64,000 nucleotides of DNA, taken from positions 2,732,113 through 2,796,112 of the forward strand of contig NZ_QPHM01000001.1 of assembly GCF_003336245.1 (NCBI RefSeq), written 5' to 3'. A program made the position numbers and the translations under genes. This DNA is from Haloplanus salinus. Its GTDB lineage: Archaea > Halobacteriota > Halobacteria > Halobacteriales > Haloferacaceae. Under the pieces are notes generated by a model. It made no database searches. It was not told the origin of the DNA and saw nothing but the letters and a program-made list of their open reading frames with translations. This document shows, piece after piece, positions 61,761 through 64,000 of this stretch (position 1 is its first letter; each line of letters opens with the position of its first letter).

Positions 61761-61850
61761 GACTTAAGGCCAACTTCCTCCACTTTCCGGTGAGACAGGC
61801 CCACGCCTGTTTCACTGACCCGTAGGAGCGTTTAGCGTACTACGGAGGTG
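61761..61850 (+). promoter_or_regulatory. Promoter and L1-binding-like leader of rpl1-rpl10-rpl12
   Basis: The TATA-like GACTTAAGGC (61761-61770) predicts a start near 61,790. A hairpin follows directly (GAGACAGGC/GCCTGTTTC with CCAC loop, 61792-61813), then a strong Shine-Dalgarno GGAGGTG (61844-61850), 4 bases before the ATG. Haloarchaeal L1 operons have a short leader that mimics the L1 site of 23S rRNA and allows L1 to repress its own mRNA; this leader has the right place and length. Confidence 0.65.
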
Positions 61851-61854
61851 AAAG

Positions 61855-62489
61855 ATGGCAGATACAATAGAGGAAGCAGTCGATCGCGCACTCGACGAGG
61901 CCCCGCCGCGGAACTTCCGCGAGACGGTCGACCTCGCCGTGAATCTGCGCGACTTAGATCTCAACGACCCGTCGAATCGCGTCGACGAGAGCGTCGTCCT
62001 GCCGGCCGGCACCGGCCAGGAGACGCGGATCGTCGTCTTTGCAACCGGTGAGACCGCACTCCGAGCCGAGGAGGTGGCGGACGACGTCCTCAGCCCCGAC
62101 GAACTCGAAGATCTCGGGGACGACGACGACGCCGCGAAGGACCTCGCCGACGAAACCGACTTCTTCGTCGCCGAAGCGCCCATGATGCAGGACATCGGCC
62201 GGTACTTGGGGACCGTCCTCGGGCCGCGCGGCAAGATGCCGACGCCGCTCCAGCCCGACGACGACGTCGTCGAGACGGTCAACCGCATGAAGAACACGGT
62301 TCAGCTTCGGAGCCGTGATCGGCGAACGTTCCACACGCGCGTCGGCGCGGAGGACATGTCCGCCGAGGACATCGCCGACAACATCGACGTGATCGTCCGT
62401 CGTCTCGAGGCGGCCCTCGAGAAGGGACCGCTCAACATCGACTCTATCTACGTCAAGACGACCATGGGACCGTCCGTGGAGGTAGAGGC

Positions 62490-62493
<4 letters not shown>
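61855..62493 (+). CDS. rpl1: 50S ribosomal protein L1
   Basis: This 212-residue archaeal uL1 shows [30 protein letters not shown] and the diagnostic [25 protein letters not shown]. It forms the mobile L1 stalk and, in archaea, can repress translation of its own operon. It overlaps rpl10 by 4 bases. Confidence 0.98.
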
Positions 62494-63551
<1,058 letters not shown>

Positions 63552-63566
63552 CTACGGAGAACACCA

Positions 63567-63905
63567 ATGGAATACGTTTACGCAGCACTCATGCTGAACG
63601 AGACCGGCGAAGAGATCAACGAAGACAACGTGACCGCGGTCCTCGAAGCCGCCGGCGTCGACGTGGAGCAGTCCCGCGTCAAAGCGCTGGTCGCCGCCCT
63701 CGAGGACGTCGACATCGAGGAGGCCATCGACACGGCCGCCGCCGCGCCCGCTGCGGGTGGCGCTGCCGGCGGTGCGGCCGACGACGACGACGACGACGAG
63801 GGCGACGAGGCCGCCGACGAGGCCGAGGAGGAGGAAGCCGCCGAAGAGGAAGAGGACGAGGACGAAGAGGCCAGCGGCGAGGGCCTCGGCGAACTCTTCG
63901 GGTAG
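63567..63905 (+). CDS. rpl12: 50S ribosomal protein L12 (P1)
   Basis: This 112-residue archaeal P1/L12 has an N-terminal dimerisation domain ([34 protein letters not shown]), an Ala/Gly hinge, a highly acidic region and the C-terminal GEGLGELFG that recruits translational GTPases. A purine-rich GGAG lies about 8 bases before the ATG. It is the last gene in the operon. Confidence 0.98.
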   Translation: MEYVYAALMLNETGEEINEDNVTAVLEAAGVDVEQSRVKALVAALEDVDIEEAIDTAAAAPAAGGAAGGAADDDDDDEGDEAADEAEEEEAAEEEEDEDEEASGEGLGELFG

Positions 63906-63940
63906 GACGGCCTACTCCACGCCGTACGAACCGCATTTTT
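63902..63940 (+). terminator. Probable terminator after rpl12
   Basis: A small hairpin (GTAGG-ACGG-CCTAC, 63902-63915) overlaps the stop codon, and a T5 run occurs at 63936-63940. Archaeal polymerase can stop at such oligo-T tracts. The remaining 60 bases to the window end hold no recognisable gene. Confidence 0.45.
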
Positions 63941-64000
63941 CACGGCGCGAACCGCGTAGCGACGCGTGGGTTCAAGAGTGAGGAGGCGGCCACCCTCGCG

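Overview
This 64 kb window is chromosomal DNA from a halophilic archaeon of the class Halobacteria. Four things support this: high G+C, strongly acid-rich proteins (long Asp/Glu tracts in S2, L10 and L12), archaeal-type ribosomal and RNA polymerase genes (S8e, L18e, RpoD, RpoN, RpoK), and many genes starting about 25-30 bases after a TATA-like box, the usual pattern of leaderless haloarchaeal transcription. The genus cannot be fixed from the sequence alone.

Layout. Positions 1-6,260 are accessory and gene-poor. They hold a broken IS5-type transposase, a likely IS200/IS605 remnant, a lipoprotein, an amidohydrolase, a methyltransferase, a DUF4864-like protein and a short-chain dehydrogenase. 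Positions 6,262-15,441 carry a DUF2064-like protein, a uracil-DNA glycosylase, a divergent signalling pair (multi-sensor histidine kinase and CheF-receiver fusion), the Fe-S carrier Mrp, MoaA and an SLC13 permease. Positions 15,504-21,711 are the conserved translation/transcription cluster tRNA-Ser, S13, S4, S11, RpoD, tRNA-Leu, L18e, L13, S9, RpoN, RpoK, enolase and S2. A zinc metalloprotease follows, preceded by a tiny ORF that copies its own N-terminus.

Positions 24,516-31,185 are a phosphate regulon: PhoU, PstB, PstA, PstC, PstS and a divergent AbrB-PhoU regulator, with inverted repeats at the promoters. Positions 31,282-35,939 hold S8e, DUF2240, a HAD phosphatase, NurA and an alpha/beta hydrolase. 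Positions 36,013-44,088 form a cell-surface cluster: a DUF7344 membrane regulator, several DUF1102-type secreted proteins, a PGF-pre-PGF protein, an S26 signal peptidase and DUF5305. I read it as a candidate TasA/AbpA-like filament system, which is the most interesting locus here. HerA follows; its usual partner NurA is 10 kb upstream. Next come an M42 peptidase, L11, a LarA-like protein and an OYE-family oxidoreductase.

Positions 50,437-55,160 are a COG1361-RND-Usp operon. Positions 55,157-61,691 hold a ModE-type regulator with two different oxyanion importers (Tup and Wtp); together with MoaA they suggest strong investment in tungsten/molybdenum metabolism. The window ends with the L1-L10-L12 operon and its structured leader.
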